Shown: positions 54,428 through 63,022 of the stretch, piece by piece
How the letters are laid out: each line of letters begins with the position of its first letter
How positions within the stretch are numbered: position 1 is the first letter of the stretch
Source of the DNA: JADGOV01 sp963814355
GTDB taxonomy: Bacteria > Actinomycetota > Actinomycetes > JADGOV01
Length of the DNA stretch: 64,000 nt
NCBI GenBank assembly: GCA_963814355.1
Contig: CAWFCZ010000018.1
Span: 496,001 to 560,000, forward strand
Direction: 5' to 3'
Position numbers and translations under genes: made by a program
Notes under the pieces: generated by a model
Told to the model about the DNA's origin: nothing
The model's input: the letters and a program-made list of their open reading frames with translations, nothing else
Database searches by the model: none

Positions 54428-55720
54428 ATGGCGCTCACCGGTCGGGCCGGGCTGCTGGCGGCCGGCGGTGCGCTGCTGGTTTTCCTGATCCCGTCGGGAT
54501 GGCTGCTGCTCGCCATCAACGCGGCGCTGGGCGGCGCCGTGCTCGCCGACCTCGCCCTGGCCGTTTCGCCGCGCCGGCCCGGGCTGACACGCGGCGGCGC
54601 GAGTACGGTCCGGCTCGGGGACAGCGCCGAGCTGTGGCTGCGGGTAGACAACCCGACGCCCCGCCCGCTGCGCGTGGTGGTCCGGGACGGCTGGCCGCCG
54701 AGCGCCGGATCCTCGCCCCGTACCCAGCGGACCGTCGCCCCCCCGGGCGAGCGCCGGGTGTTGACGTCCACGCTGACCCCGACCCGCCGCGGGGACCGCC
54801 GCCCGGCCTTTGTCGTCCTGCGTTGCCTCGGGCCGCTGGGGTTGGCCGGGCGACAGGGCCGGCGGGACGCGCCATGGACGCTGCGGGTGCTGCCGGCGTT
54901 TCCGAGCCGGCGGCACCTGCCGGCGCAGCTGGCCCGGCTGCGTGAGCTTAGCGGCGGCGCCGCCACCCTGCTGCGGGGGCACGGCACGGAGTTCGACTCG
55001 CTGCGGGACTACGTCGTCGGTGACGACGTGCGCTCGATCGACTGGCGGGCCACCGCCCGCCGGGGTGACGTGGCGGTCCGCACCTGGCGGCCGGAACGCG
55101 ACCGGCGGGTTGTGCTGGTCCTGGACACCGGCCGCACCTCGGCCGCCCGGATCGGCGACGCCCCGCGGCTGGACGCGGCGCTGGACGCCGTCCTGCTGGT
55201 CGCCGCGCTGGCTTCCCGGGCGGGCGACACGGTCGACGTCATCGCCTACGACAGCCGGCTGCGGGCGGCGGTGGGCAAGACCGGCCGCAACGCCCTGCTG
55301 GCCGCGGTGGTCAACGCCACCGCGACGCTGGAACCGGCGCTGGTCGAGTCGGACATGGCCGGGATGGCGGCCGAAGTCTTGCGCCGCGCGCCTCGTCGGT
55401 GCCTGGTCGTGCTGCTCACCGCCCTGGACCCGGCGCCGGTCGAGGAGGGCCTGCTGCCGGCCCTCGGCGCGCTGACCGCCCGGCACGCGGTGATCGTGGC
55501 GGCGGTCTCCGACCCGGGGCTGGCTGCGATGGCAGCCGGCCGGGGCGACGCCCGCGCGGTGTACGGCGCGGCCGCCGCGGAACGCACGCTGACCGACCAG
55601 GCCCGGATCGCCACCCGGCTGCGCCGCGCCGGGGTGGAGGTGGTCCAGGCGGCGCCGGCAGAGCTGGCGCCGGCGCTGGCCGACAGCTACCTGGCGCGGA
55701 AGGCGGCCGGGCGGCTCTGA
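54428..55720 (+). CDS. DUF58-domain protein
   Basis: 430 residues from ATG 54428. Two N-terminal TM helices (LLAAGGALLVFLIPSGWLLLAINAALGGAVLADLALAV), an Ig-like region, then the DUF58/VWA-like core: LLRGHGTEFDSLRDYVVGDDVRSIDWRATARRGDVAVRTWRPERDRRVVLVLDTGRT, and DLLVAALASRAGD-type helices. Paired with MoxR in many bacteria. The 103 bp to the convergent stomatin-like gene are GC-rich and repeat-like, with no gene. Confidence 0.93.
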   Translation: MALTGRAGLLAAGGALLVFLIPSGWLLLAINAALGGAVLADLALAVSPRRPGLTRGGASTVRLGDSAELWLRVDNPTPRPLRVVVRDGWPPSAGSSPRTQRTVAPPGERRVLTSTLTPTRRGDRRPAFVVLRCLGPLGLAGRQGRRDAPWTLRVLPAFPSRRHLPAQLARLRELSGGAATLLRGHGTEFDSLRDYVVGDDVRSIDWRATARRGDVAVRTWRPERDRRVVLVLDTGRTSAARIGDAPRLDAALDAVLLVAALASRAGDTVDVIAYDSRLRAAVGKTGRNALLAAVVNATATLEPALVESDMAGMAAEVLRRAPRRCLVVLLTALDPAPVEEGLLPALGALTARHAVIVAAVSDPGLAAMAAGRGDARAVYGAAAAERTLTDQARIATRLRRAGVEVVQAAPAELAPALADSYLARKAAGRL

Positions 55721-55823
55721 CCGGGGCTGGCCAGGCCGGGGTAAGCCGGGCCGGGTAGCCAGGCCGGCGACCGTCCGGTAGCCCCGGGCTGGGGAAACGG
55801 ATCGGGGCTGGAATCCCGCTCAG

Positions 55824-56594
55824 TTACCCCAGCCCACCCGAACCTGTCCCAGGGGCGGCGTCCAGGAACGGCTTGACCAGGTCCATCGGCAGCGGGAAGA
55901 CCACCGTGGAGCGCTCGCCGCCGAGTTCCAGCAGGGTCTGCAGGTAACGCAGCTGCAAGGCGGCCGGGTTGCGGCTGAGGATTTCGGCGGCCTCGTAGAT
56001 ATTCGCCGCCGCCTGGTACTCCCCCTCGGAGTTGATGATCTTAGCGCGGCGCTCCCGTTCCGCCTCGGCCTGCCGCGCCATCGCGCGCTGCATGACCTCG
56101 GGGATCTCCACGTCTTTGATCTCCACCGTGGTGACCTTGATCCCCCAGGGCTCGGTCTGGTCGTCGATGATCCGGCGCAGGCTGTCGTTGAGCTGGTCCC
56201 GTTCGGCGAGCAGGGTGTCCAGGTCGGCCCGGCCGAGCACGGAGCGCAGCGTGGTCTGGGCGATCTGCGAGGTGGCGACCGGGTACGCCTCCACCTCGGT
56301 GATCGCCCGGATCGGGTCGGTCACCCGGAAGTAGGCGACCGCGTTGACCCGGGCCGGCACGTTGTCCCGGGTGATCACCTCCTGCGGCGGGATGGTGAGG
56401 GTGACGGTACGCAGGTCCACCCGGACCAGCCGGTCGACGAAGGGCACCAGCAGCCGCGGGCCCGGACCGGCCGGGGCCTGCAACCGGCCCAGCCGGAAGA
56501 CCACCCCGCGCTGGTACTCCCGCAGCACTCGGACGTTGGCCGCCGCGAGGATCGCGACCAGCCCGAGGAGGACGGCGAGCGCGATCCACGTCAC
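55824..56594 (-). CDS. SPFH/stomatin-like (slipin) membrane protein
   Basis: 256 residues from GTG 56594 (GTGA overlap with the upstream stop). An N-terminal TM helix (WIALAVLLGLVAILAAANV), then the PHB/SPFH domain: REYQRGVVFRLGRLQAPAGPGPRLLVPFVDRLVRVDLRTVTLTIPPQEVITRDNVPARVNAVAYFRVTDP is covered by residues ~25-100. IAQTTLRSVLGRADLDTLL, GIKVTTVEIKDVEIPEVMQRAMARQAEAERERRAKIINSEGE and a short C-terminal helix follow. Slipins form ring-shaped scaffolds and often associate with membrane proteases. Last gene of the NO-reductase operon; no NfeD partner seen. Confidence 0.92.
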   Translation of the reverse strand: MTWIALAVLLGLVAILAAANVRVLREYQRGVVFRLGRLQAPAGPGPRLLVPFVDRLVRVDLRTVTLTIPPQEVITRDNVPARVNAVAYFRVTDPIRAITEVEAYPVATSQIAQTTLRSVLGRADLDTLLAERDQLNDSLRRIIDDQTEPWGIKVTTVEIKDVEIPEVMQRAMARQAEAERERRAKIINSEGEYQAAANIYEAAEILSRNPAALQLRYLQTLLELGGERSTVVFPLPMDLVKPFLDAAPGTGSGGLG

Positions 56595-57217
56595 GGCCGG
56601 ACCGACGGTGACGGCCCGCTGGCGTTGGCCCGGGCCGAGCCCCAGCGGGTACGCGAGGTGGGCGCCACCCGCAGCCCGGTCCCGGGAGTGGCTGCCGGGA
56701 AGGCCCCCGGGAAGTTGGCCGGCGCGGCTCGGAAGTGCGCGCTGAACCGGTACCCGAGGAGGCCGGCCAGTGCCAGTACGGCCCCGAGCAGCGCCAGCGA
56801 GCCCGGCTGCCGGTGCGTGGCACCGGTGGCCACCACGAGCACCCCGGCCAGCCCGACCAGCACCAGGGACAACCCGCGGTGGAACCGGCCGGCCTCGGAA
56901 TGCGGCCAGGGCGCCACCGGCCGGGTGATCTCCCGGCCGTGCGCCGAACTGGTGCAGCTGGCCTTGACCGGGCAGGCGTTGCACACCGAGGGCTTGGCCC
57001 GGTAGCGCACCAGGTGCAATTCGGCGTCGTACCCGGCCGGCCACAACATCTCATCGCGCGGGCAGACCCAGGCATCGTGCGCCGGGTGGTAGCGGAAGCC
57101 GGCGGTCCGGAACCGGTCGGCCCGCTCCGCGGTGTGCTTGCCCAGCCAGTCCAGCCCGAGCGCGGTCCCGAGCAGCGCCACCGCATACCCGCCGACTGCC
57201 ACGACCTCGAAGTTCAC
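56591..57217 (-). CDS. Cys-rich membrane protein of the NO-reductase operon, unknown
   Basis: 208 residues from GTG 57217, overlapping the reductase stop and itself overlapping the slipin start, so all three are translationally coupled. TM1 lies at VAVGGYAVALLGTALGLDWLG. A cytoplasmic insert follows with FRYHPAHDAWVCPRDEMLW and VCNACPVKASCTSS, a Cys-rich motif of the CxxCxxxxxC type that could hold a metal or Fe-S cluster and resembles the zinc-binding part of some transposases. Two more helices (LSLVLVGLAGVLVVATG, LALLGAVLALAGLLGY) precede a Pro/Arg-rich tail. No family name recognised. Sensing or electron transfer beside the NO reductase is inference. Confidence 0.75.
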   Translation of the reverse strand: MNFEVVAVGGYAVALLGTALGLDWLGKHTAERADRFRTAGFRYHPAHDAWVCPRDEMLWPAGYDAELHLVRYRAKPSVCNACPVKASCTSSAHGREITRPVAPWPHSEAGRFHRGLSLVLVGLAGVLVVATGATHRQPGSLALLGAVLALAGLLGYRFSAHFRAAPANFPGAFPAATPGTGLRVAPTSRTRWGSARANASGPSPSVRP

Positions 57218-59544
57218 GGCTCGCGGGTCCCGGCACCGACCGGTACCGGCTCGGTGATCTCGGTGAACAGCACGTCCTCCGGCTCCTCCAGGGTGGTCGC
57301 CTTCACCCGGTACCGGACCCCGAGCCAGCAGATCCACAAGAACGGGAGCACCCCGCCGACGATGAAGATCACATCACCGGGCAGCCGCATCCACTCGAAC
57401 ACGCTGTTGGACGGGTTCGTGATGTACTCCAGCTGCCGCGCCGAGAAGTACCCGTCGTTGACCGAGGCGTAAAGCTGGCGGATGCCGAGCGGCAGCAGCG
57501 TGCCGAAGCACATCCAGGCCAGGCCGATGTTGGTCGACCAGAACGAGATCTTCGCCAGCCGGTCGGGCCAGCGCGGCGCGGGGATCAGGTACCGCAGGCA
57601 GAACAACGCAAGCCCCATCGCCAGCATCCCGTAGACGCCCATCATCGCGGCGTGCGCGTGGTTGGCGGTGAGCGCGGTACCGATCTCGAAGTAGGACACG
57701 ATCGGCAGGTTCACCAGGAAGCCGAAGATGCCGGCGCCGAGGAAGTTCCAGAACCCGACGGCAACGAGGAACATCACCGCCCAGCGGTGCGGGAACGGCG
57801 TCGCGGAGCCGGACTCCTGCCGGGCGCCGAGCTGCAGGAACGACCAGGCCTCGACGGTGAGGAAGGTGAGCGGGATCACCTCGGCGGCGGAGAAGAACGC
57901 GCCGAGGGCCATGCTCTCCGCCGCGCTGCCGGAGAAGTAGAGGTGGTGCATCGTGCCGATCACGCCGCCGGCCGAGTAGAGCAGGATGTCCAGGAACACC
58001 ACCACCAGGGCGACCCGCTCCCGGACCACACCGAGCATGACGAAGATGTACGCGACCATCACGGTGGTGAAGATCTCCAGGAAGTCCTCCACCCACAGGT
58101 GCACCACCATGAACCGCCAGAAGTCGGCGACCGTGTAGGTCTCCCCGGAGTTGGTGAGCAGCCCCACCGCGTAGAAGGCCGGAATGGCCAGCGCGGTGAA
58201 GAAGAACATCCACGGCAGGTTGCCGCGGGACTCACCCCGCAGTCGCCCGCGCAGCCCGCGGAACAGGATGAAGGCCCACAAGCACAGCCCGACGGTGAGC
58301 AGCACCTGCCAGACCCGGCCCAAGTCGAGGTACTCCCAGCCCTGCATGCCCACCGACGCCAGCACGTTCGGCAGCACGCCGTGGATGTCGAGGAACTCCC
58401 CAGTGAGGCTGCCGAAGACGACGACCGCGAGCGCCCCCAGCAGGCCGTAGGCCAGCCAGCTCTGCCGGCGCGGCTCCCGGCCGGCGATGATCGGCGTGAG
58501 GAAGATGCCGGCAGCCAGGAACGCGGTCGCCGTCCAGAAGATCGACAGCTGCACGTGCCAGGTCCGGACCAGGTTGTAGGGCAGCCAGCGGGCCAGATCG
58601 ATCCCGAAGAAGCTCGCCACGTCGGCCCGGTAGTGCTCACTCGCCGCCCCGACCATGGTCTGGATCAGGAACAGCAGTCCGACGACGAGGAAGTAGTAGC
58701 CGCACGCCCGCTGCGCCGGGGTGAGGGCGACATCGCCCGGTGGCCGGAAGGAGATCGCGTCCGCCTGCCGGCCGCGCCAGCCCAACCGCTCCCCCCAGCG
58801 GCCGAACGCGGCGAACAGCGCCCCGATGCCGGCCAGCAGCGCGATCAGCGACAGCACGCTCCAGACCAGCACGTTCGCCGTGGGCTTGTTGTCGACCAGC
58901 GGCTCCGGCGGCCAGGAGTTGGTGTAGGAGTAGTCCTTCCCCGGCCGCAGGGTCGCCCCGGCCCAGGCCGACCAGGAGAAGTATGCGGTGAGCTGGCGGA
59001 TCTCGGTGGGATCGGTGATCGCTTTGGGGCGTAGGCCCTTGTTGTCGGTCGGGTCGCCGAAGTAGTCGCGGTAGTGCCCCACCAGTTGGTCAAAGGCCTG
59101 GGCCTGCGCCGCGGTGTAGGTCAACGTCTTCGACGCCTTGTCGTAGCGGTTCGTCTTGAAGTCGGCGATCACCTTTTGCCGGGCGGTGTCAGAGCCGGTA
59201 CCGCCGTAGATCCCGGTGACGATCTCGGCGGCCCGGTGCAGGTAGTCGGCGGTGAAGTCCGGGCCGAGATAGGCGCCGTGACCGAAGATCGACCCGTACT
59301 CCATCAGGCCGTTGCGCAGGAACACCTGCTGCCCGCGGTGCACGTCGTCCCCGGTGAACACCACCTGCCCGTTCGGTCGGATGGTCTTCGCCGCGATCGG
59401 CGGATCGGTGGTGTACGCCCGGTAGGCCAGCACCCCGAGAACCGCGAAGCCGCACAGCACGACCAGCGCGGCAGCCTGGATCCAGGTCCGCGACACCATG
59501 AGCCGGCCGCGCTCTTCCAACGAACTTTCGGTGCTCGATGTCAC
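57214..59544 (-). CDS. norZ: Quinol-dependent nitric oxide reductase (qNor, single subunit)
   Basis: 776 residues from GTG 59544, chosen for AGGAGG at 59550-59555. qNor reduces two NO to N2O using quinol. The N-terminal part (~10-250) is the quinol-side extension fused in place of NorC: one TM helix, VVFTGDDVHRGQQVFLRNGLMEYGSIFGHGAYLGPDFTADYLHRAAE. About 12 further helices form the heme-copper-oxidase-like core with FeB instead of Cu: VVHLWVEDFLEIFTTVMVAYIF and NHAHAAMMGVYGMLAMGLALF give histidines for hemes b and FeB, and HHLYFSG the rest. It likely detoxifies NO, because no denitrification genes are nearby. First gene of a three-gene operon. Confidence 0.95.
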   Translation of the reverse strand: MTSSTESSLEERGRLMVSRTWIQAAALVVLCGFAVLGVLAYRAYTTDPPIAAKTIRPNGQVVFTGDDVHRGQQVFLRNGLMEYGSIFGHGAYLGPDFTADYLHRAAEIVTGIYGGTGSDTARQKVIADFKTNRYDKASKTLTYTAAQAQAFDQLVGHYRDYFGDPTDNKGLRPKAITDPTEIRQLTAYFSWSAWAGATLRPGKDYSYTNSWPPEPLVDNKPTANVLVWSVLSLIALLAGIGALFAAFGRWGERLGWRGRQADAISFRPPGDVALTPAQRACGYYFLVVGLLFLIQTMVGAASEHYRADVASFFGIDLARWLPYNLVRTWHVQLSIFWTATAFLAAGIFLTPIIAGREPRRQSWLAYGLLGALAVVVFGSLTGEFLDIHGVLPNVLASVGMQGWEYLDLGRVWQVLLTVGLCLWAFILFRGLRGRLRGESRGNLPWMFFFTALAIPAFYAVGLLTNSGETYTVADFWRFMVVHLWVEDFLEIFTTVMVAYIFVMLGVVRERVALVVVFLDILLYSAGGVIGTMHHLYFSGSAAESMALGAFFSAAEVIPLTFLTVEAWSFLQLGARQESGSATPFPHRWAVMFLVAVGFWNFLGAGIFGFLVNLPIVSYFEIGTALTANHAHAAMMGVYGMLAMGLALFCLRYLIPAPRWPDRLAKISFWSTNIGLAWMCFGTLLPLGIRQLYASVNDGYFSARQLEYITNPSNSVFEWMRLPGDVIFIVGGVLPFLWICWLGVRYRVKATTLEEPEDVLFTEITEPVPVGAGTREP

Positions 59545-59587
59545 CCTTGCCTCCTGGCTCGCCTCCGCGATTGATGCCTGCGGCGGC

Positions 59588-59622
59588 AGCATAGTTATCA
59601 CGATGACTGTTGTAAAAACAAC
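59588..59622 (-). promoter_or_regulatory. norZ promoter overlapped by a palindromic operator candidate
   Basis: Read on the minus strand, TTTACA (59616-59611), 17 bases, then TATGCT (59593-59588) gives a convincing -35/-10 pair about 45 bases before the norZ start. GTTGT-AAAA-ACAAC at 59609-59622 is a perfect inverted repeat lying on the -35. It is conspicuously AT-rich for this genome. The divergent regulator at 59659 is the natural candidate to bind it. Confidence 0.6.
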
Positions 59623-59658
59623 TCGCCCGGCAAGTCAGAGATCCGGTATCAAGGGTTG

Positions 59659-60447
59659 GTGAGCTCAACGCGGCCCGCCCGGGGTGGAGCGACCGGAAGC
59701 GCAGTGCCCGAGCGACGCAACGCCTACGAGGTGCTCGCCGTCACCAGCCGCGCTCTGCTGCTGGAGCAGGTACGCGCGCACCGCGAAGGTGTCGACACCG
59801 CCCGGCTGGCCGGGCTTACCGGACTACACCCCAACACCGTGCGCTTTCATCTCGACGTGCTGGCCGAGGCGGGCCTGGTCACCGCATCTGCCGACCGCGG
59901 TGGGCGTCGCGGCCGGCCGCGGCTGCTCTTCGCAGCCGCCGCGGTGCCGCCACCGGCAGCGCACGGTCCTCCCGAAGGGGCAAGCGGGCTTCCGGCGGAC
60001 GGGTACGCGCTGCTCGCCTCGGTCCTAGTCCGGCACCTCGCGAGCGGATCGGAGGCGTCAGGCGGCCCGGGCGACCCCGGCGACTCAGCGCAGGCGGCCG
60101 GGCGAGCCTGGGTGCCGCACCCCGCGCCCGTTCGGCCGCTCGATGGGGCCGGGCCCGACGAGCCGGCCGTGGCCGAGTTGACCGCGCTGTTCGCCGAGTT
60201 GGGTTTCGCTCCCGAGGCGGTGCGCGACGCCGCGGGTTGGCGGATCCTGCTGCACCGCTGCCCGTTCCACGACCTGGCCGTCGAGCATCCCGAGGTCGTC
60301 TGCCGGCTCCATCTGGGGCTGCTGCAGGGGGCGGTCGACAGGCTGGGGCGTACCGCTGAAGAGGTACGCCTGCAACCGTTCTTGGCACCCGGGCTGTGTG
60401 CGGCGTTCCTGCCGCTGGCGGCACTCCGGCCGCGAACCGAGGGGTAA
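59659..60447 (+). CDS. SufR/ArsR-type HTH regulator with C-terminal Cys/His cluster
   Basis: About 262 residues from GTG 59659 (TTG 59656 and GTG 59704 are alternatives). An N-terminal winged helix (ALLLEQVRAHREGVDTARLAGLTGLHPNTVRFHLDVLAEAGLVTASADRGGRRGRPRLLF) is followed by a variable linker and a C-terminal domain with LHRCPFHDLAVEHPEVVCRLHLGLLQG. The C-x2-H ... C-x2-H pattern is the metal or Fe-S site of COG2345/SufR-like regulators. Divergent from norZ, with a palindrome over the norZ promoter, so an NO- or redox-sensing repressor or activator of norZ is likely but inferred. Confidence 0.85.
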   Translation: MSSTRPARGGATGSAVPERRNAYEVLAVTSRALLLEQVRAHREGVDTARLAGLTGLHPNTVRFHLDVLAEAGLVTASADRGGRRGRPRLLFAAAAVPPPAAHGPPEGASGLPADGYALLASVLVRHLASGSEASGGPGDPGDSAQAAGRAWVPHPAPVRPLDGAGPDEPAVAELTALFAELGFAPEAVRDAAGWRILLHRCPFHDLAVEHPEVVCRLHLGLLQGAVDRLGRTAEEVRLQPFLAPGLCAAFLPLAALRPRTEG

Positions 60448-60467
60448 ACAGGCCCGCCCGGGTCGGA

Positions 60468-61478
60468 TCAGCCGGCCATCGGCACGAGGGCGGGACGGTC
60501 CTCGGGCGCCAGGTCACCTGATTCCCCGGCGGCGACCGCCCGGCGGCCGAGCAGGACGACGTAGACCAGGAACGCCACCTCGGCCAGCACGCCGATCCCG
60601 ATCCGCGCCCAGGTGGGCAAGGCGGACGGCGTGACGAACGCCTCGATGACGCCGGAGACGAACAGCACGAGCACCAGGCCCAGCGCGATGCTCATCGCCG
60701 ACCGACCCTCCTCGGCGAGCGCGTCGGCGCGGCGCCGCCGGCCTGGGTCGACGACCGTCCAGCCGAGTCTGAGCCCGGCGGCGGCCGCCAGGAAGACGGC
60801 GGTCAGTTCCAGCAGACCGTGCGGGAGGACCAGCCCGAAGAAGACGTTCGCCTTGCCGCCCGAGATCAGGAAGCCGGCCGCCACGCCCACGTTGAGCGCG
60901 TTCTGCAGCAGGATCCACAACGTCGGCAGCCCGAGCAGAACGCCGAGGCTGAGGCATCCGGCAGCCACCCAGGCGTTGTTCGTCCACACCCGGGCGGCGA
61001 AGTCGCCGGCCGGGTGCTCCGAGTAGTAGGTGACGAAGTCCCGTACCAGCAGTTGGCGGACGTCCTCCGGCGGCAGTAGGGCGGTCTGCACCGCCGGTGA
61101 GGTGGCGATCCATACCGCCATCGCGGTTGCGACCACCAGCGAGGCCGCGGTCGCCCCGAGCCACCACCGCCGCAGCCGCCAGGCCGCCGCGGGGAAGACG
61201 ACAGTGAGAAAGCGCGCCAGGACCTGCCAGGCCGGCGCGGACGACCCGCCGATCGCCGACCGGGCCCGGGCCAGGAGCCCGGAGAGCCGGCTCACCAAAG
61301 CGGGATCCGGCGCCCTGGACTGGATCACCGACAGGTGAGTGGCGGTGCGCTGGTAGAGATCGACCAGCTCGTCGGCCTCAGACCCGTGCAGGCGCCGGGC
61401 CCGACCGGCCCGCCGGGTCAGGTGACGCAGCCGCTGCCACTCCCCGTGGTGGACGGCGACGTACGCATCGAGGTCCAC
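60468..61478 (-). CDS. Stage II sporulation protein M (SpoIIM)-family membrane protein
   Basis: 336 residues from GTG 61478. An N-terminal helical part (VDLDAYVAVHHGEWQRLRHLTRRAGRARRLHGSEADELVDLYQRTATHLSVI) precedes the SpoIIM domain with several TM helices: LGATAASLVVATAMAVWIAT, VAAGCLSLGVLLGLPTLWILLQNALNVGVAAGFLISGGK, VFFGLVLPHGLLELTAVFLAAAAGLRLG and IALGLVLVLFVSGVIEAF. In non-sporulating actinobacteria this SpoIIM/RDD pair accompanies MoxR-DUF58; here they lie 5 kb apart. Divergent from the RDD gene. Confidence 0.92.
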   Translation of the reverse strand: MDLDAYVAVHHGEWQRLRHLTRRAGRARRLHGSEADELVDLYQRTATHLSVIQSRAPDPALVSRLSGLLARARSAIGGSSAPAWQVLARFLTVVFPAAAWRLRRWWLGATAASLVVATAMAVWIATSPAVQTALLPPEDVRQLLVRDFVTYYSEHPAGDFAARVWTNNAWVAAGCLSLGVLLGLPTLWILLQNALNVGVAAGFLISGGKANVFFGLVLPHGLLELTAVFLAAAAGLRLGWTVVDPGRRRRADALAEEGRSAMSIALGLVLVLFVSGVIEAFVTPSALPTWARIGIGVLAEVAFLVYVVLLGRRAVAAGESGDLAPEDRPALVPMAG

Positions 61479-61532
61479 CGTCCGAGCGTAGCGGCACACT
61501 GGAGGGGTGATCGGCGACGTCGCGGGGGCGCG

Positions 61533-62420
61533 ATGAGCGATGTGGTGACCGGTGAGGCGGTCATCCTGGACCTGCGTCACGCCCGGCTGCCGTCCCGCGC
61601 GCTCGCCGTGCTGATCGACGTGATCCTGCAAGTTGCCGTGCTGCTCGGGCTCGTCCTGCTCGCCGGCCGCCTGCTGCGCGACTCCGACAGCGCGCTGACG
61701 GCGGCGGTGCAGCTGGTGCTCGTCGTCGCCGTGCTGGTCGGCTATCCGGTGTTGGCCGAGACGGTGTTCTCCGGCCGGACGCTGGGCAAGGCGGCGCTCG
61801 GGCTGCGCGTGGTCCGGGACGACGGCGGGCCGATCCGCTTCCGCCAGGCGCTGGTACGAGGCCTGCTCGGCTTCTTCGTCGACCTGTGGCTCACCTCGGG
61901 CATCGGGGCGATCGTCTCCGCCACGATCTCCACCCGGGGCAAGCGGCTCGGCGACGTGCTGGCCGGCACGGTGGTGATCCGGGACCGGGTCCCGACCGGC
62001 GGCGGGCCGGCGCCGGCCATGCCGCCGGGGCTGGCGAGCTGGGCGGCGGGCGCCGACCTGTCCCGGGTGGACGACCGGTTGGCGCTGGCCGCCCGGCAGG
62101 TGCTGAGCCGCAGCCGGCAGCTGTCCCCAGCGGCCTACGCCGACCTCTGCCGGCGCCTTGCCACCGCGGTCGCCGCCGTGGTCTCCCCCGCGCCGCCACC
62201 CGGCACGCCGCCGGATTGCTACCTCGGCGCGGTGCTCGCCGAGCGGCGCCGCCGGGCGGAGCTGCGGTTCGTGGCGGGTGCCGGACCGTCGGCCGCCCCG
62301 GCGCCGGTCGGATCGCCAGCGTCCGACCAGGCTGCGGCGGTCCGGCAGGGGCTTCGGCCGCCGGTAGAGCCGATACCGCCGCCCGGCCCGGCCCCTGGCG
62401 GCTTCGCGCCGCCCGGTTGA
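61533..62420 (+). CDS. RDD-family membrane protein
   Basis: 295 residues from ATG 61533, after GGGGGCGCG. The RDD domain (~1-145) has LPSRALAVLIDVILQVAVLLGLVLLAG, VLVGYPVLAETVFSGRTLGKAALGLRVVRDDGGPIRFRQALVRGLLGFFVDLWLTSGIGAIVS and RLGDVLAGTVVIRDR. The C-terminal half is cytoplasmic, Ala/Pro-rich, with LALAARQVLSRSRQLSPAAYADLCRRLATAVAA. It is the usual partner of SpoIIM, and a different protein from the zinc-ribbon RDD protein at 11647. Confidence 0.92.
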   Translation: MSDVVTGEAVILDLRHARLPSRALAVLIDVILQVAVLLGLVLLAGRLLRDSDSALTAAVQLVLVVAVLVGYPVLAETVFSGRTLGKAALGLRVVRDDGGPIRFRQALVRGLLGFFVDLWLTSGIGAIVSATISTRGKRLGDVLAGTVVIRDRVPTGGGPAPAMPPGLASWAAGADLSRVDDRLALAARQVLSRSRQLSPAAYADLCRRLATAVAAVVSPAPPPGTPPDCYLGAVLAERRRRAELRFVAGAGPSAAPAPVGSPASDQAAAVRQGLRPPVEPIPPPGPAPGGFAPPG

Positions 62421-62477
62421 GCGCGCCCGCCGGGTATGAAGCTACCGGCTAACCTTACGGATAACCTGGAGGTTGGT

Positions 62478-62756
62478 ATGGAGCGCTTCATTGGAGTCGA
62501 CGACGCGCGTGGGACGCTCGGCCGGCTTGTGGACGAGGTTGCCACCGGCGGCGACGTCGTGGCGCTGACCAAGCGCGGCAAAGCGTTAGCCGTCCTGGTG
62601 GGCCGTGAGGAGTACGTCCAGCTAAAGCTCACCGCCACCGAACGAGCCCGGACCGAGCTGGCCGAATGCCTCGGCTCGGCCCGTCGGATGGTGCGCGAGG
62701 CGGGGCTGGACGGTGGCGTCATCGACGAGGCGATCGCGGCAGCTCGCCAGTTGTGA
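62478..62756 (+). CDS. Phd/YefM-family antitoxin
   Basis: 92 residues from ATG 62478, preceded by GGAGG. The first ~55 residues are the DNA-binding Phd/YefM fold (FIGVDDARGTLGRLVDEVATGGDVVALTKRGKALAVLVGREEYVQL), and the C-terminal helix region (RTELAECLGSARRMVREAGLDGGVIDEAIAAARQL) would wrap the toxin. TGA overlaps the PIN gene start (GTGA). Such antitoxins repress their own operon; AT-rich CGGCTAACCTTACGGATAAC just upstream may contain the promoter. Confidence 0.88.
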   Translation: MERFIGVDDARGTLGRLVDEVATGGDVVALTKRGKALAVLVGREEYVQLKLTATERARTELAECLGSARRMVREAGLDGGVIDEAIAAARQL

Positions 62757-63007
62757 TCGCCGTGGTGCTCGATACCAACACGCTTGTGTCGGGGTTTGGG
62801 TGGTCTGGCCCACCATCGGCGATTGTTGACGCTGTACTTGCCGGTGAACTGCTGCTGGTGTCGAGCCCGCCTCTGCTGGCAGAGCTGCAGCGGGTCTTGG
62901 CGTACCCCAAGTTGGCTCAGGCGTTCCCCGATCCGGCGTGGACCGTAGAGCGGATCTCTGGGATCGCGGAGATAGTCGAGCCTGCCTTTACGCTCGCCGC
63001 GGGATAG
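62753..63007 (+). CDS. PIN-domain toxin, truncated at the C-terminus
   Basis: 84 residues from GTG 62753, coupled to the antitoxin by a 4-nt overlap. The PIN start VVLDTNTLVSGFGWSGPPSAIVDAVLAGELLLVSSPPLLAELQRVLAYPKL is normal: the first catalytic Asp (LDTN) and the Glu of helix 3 (LLAEL) are there. Family members have about 130-145 residues and need later Asp residues (in a DPDDN-like loop and V-T-G-D); here the frame stops after VEPAFTLAAG. The CRISPR array begins 15 bp later. The toxin is therefore very likely inactive, and the missing half may have been replaced by the array. Confidence 0.8.
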   Translation: MIAVVLDTNTLVSGFGWSGPPSAIVDAVLAGELLLVSSPPLLAELQRVLAYPKLAQAFPDPAWTVERISGIAEIVEPAFTLAAG

Positions 63008-63022
63008 GGGATGGAGCCGTCA

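Noticed and set aside
55721..55823. GC-rich repeats of GCCGGG/CCAGGCC between convergent genes as a terminator
   Set aside because: Many short alternative pairings but no single stable hairpin stands out.
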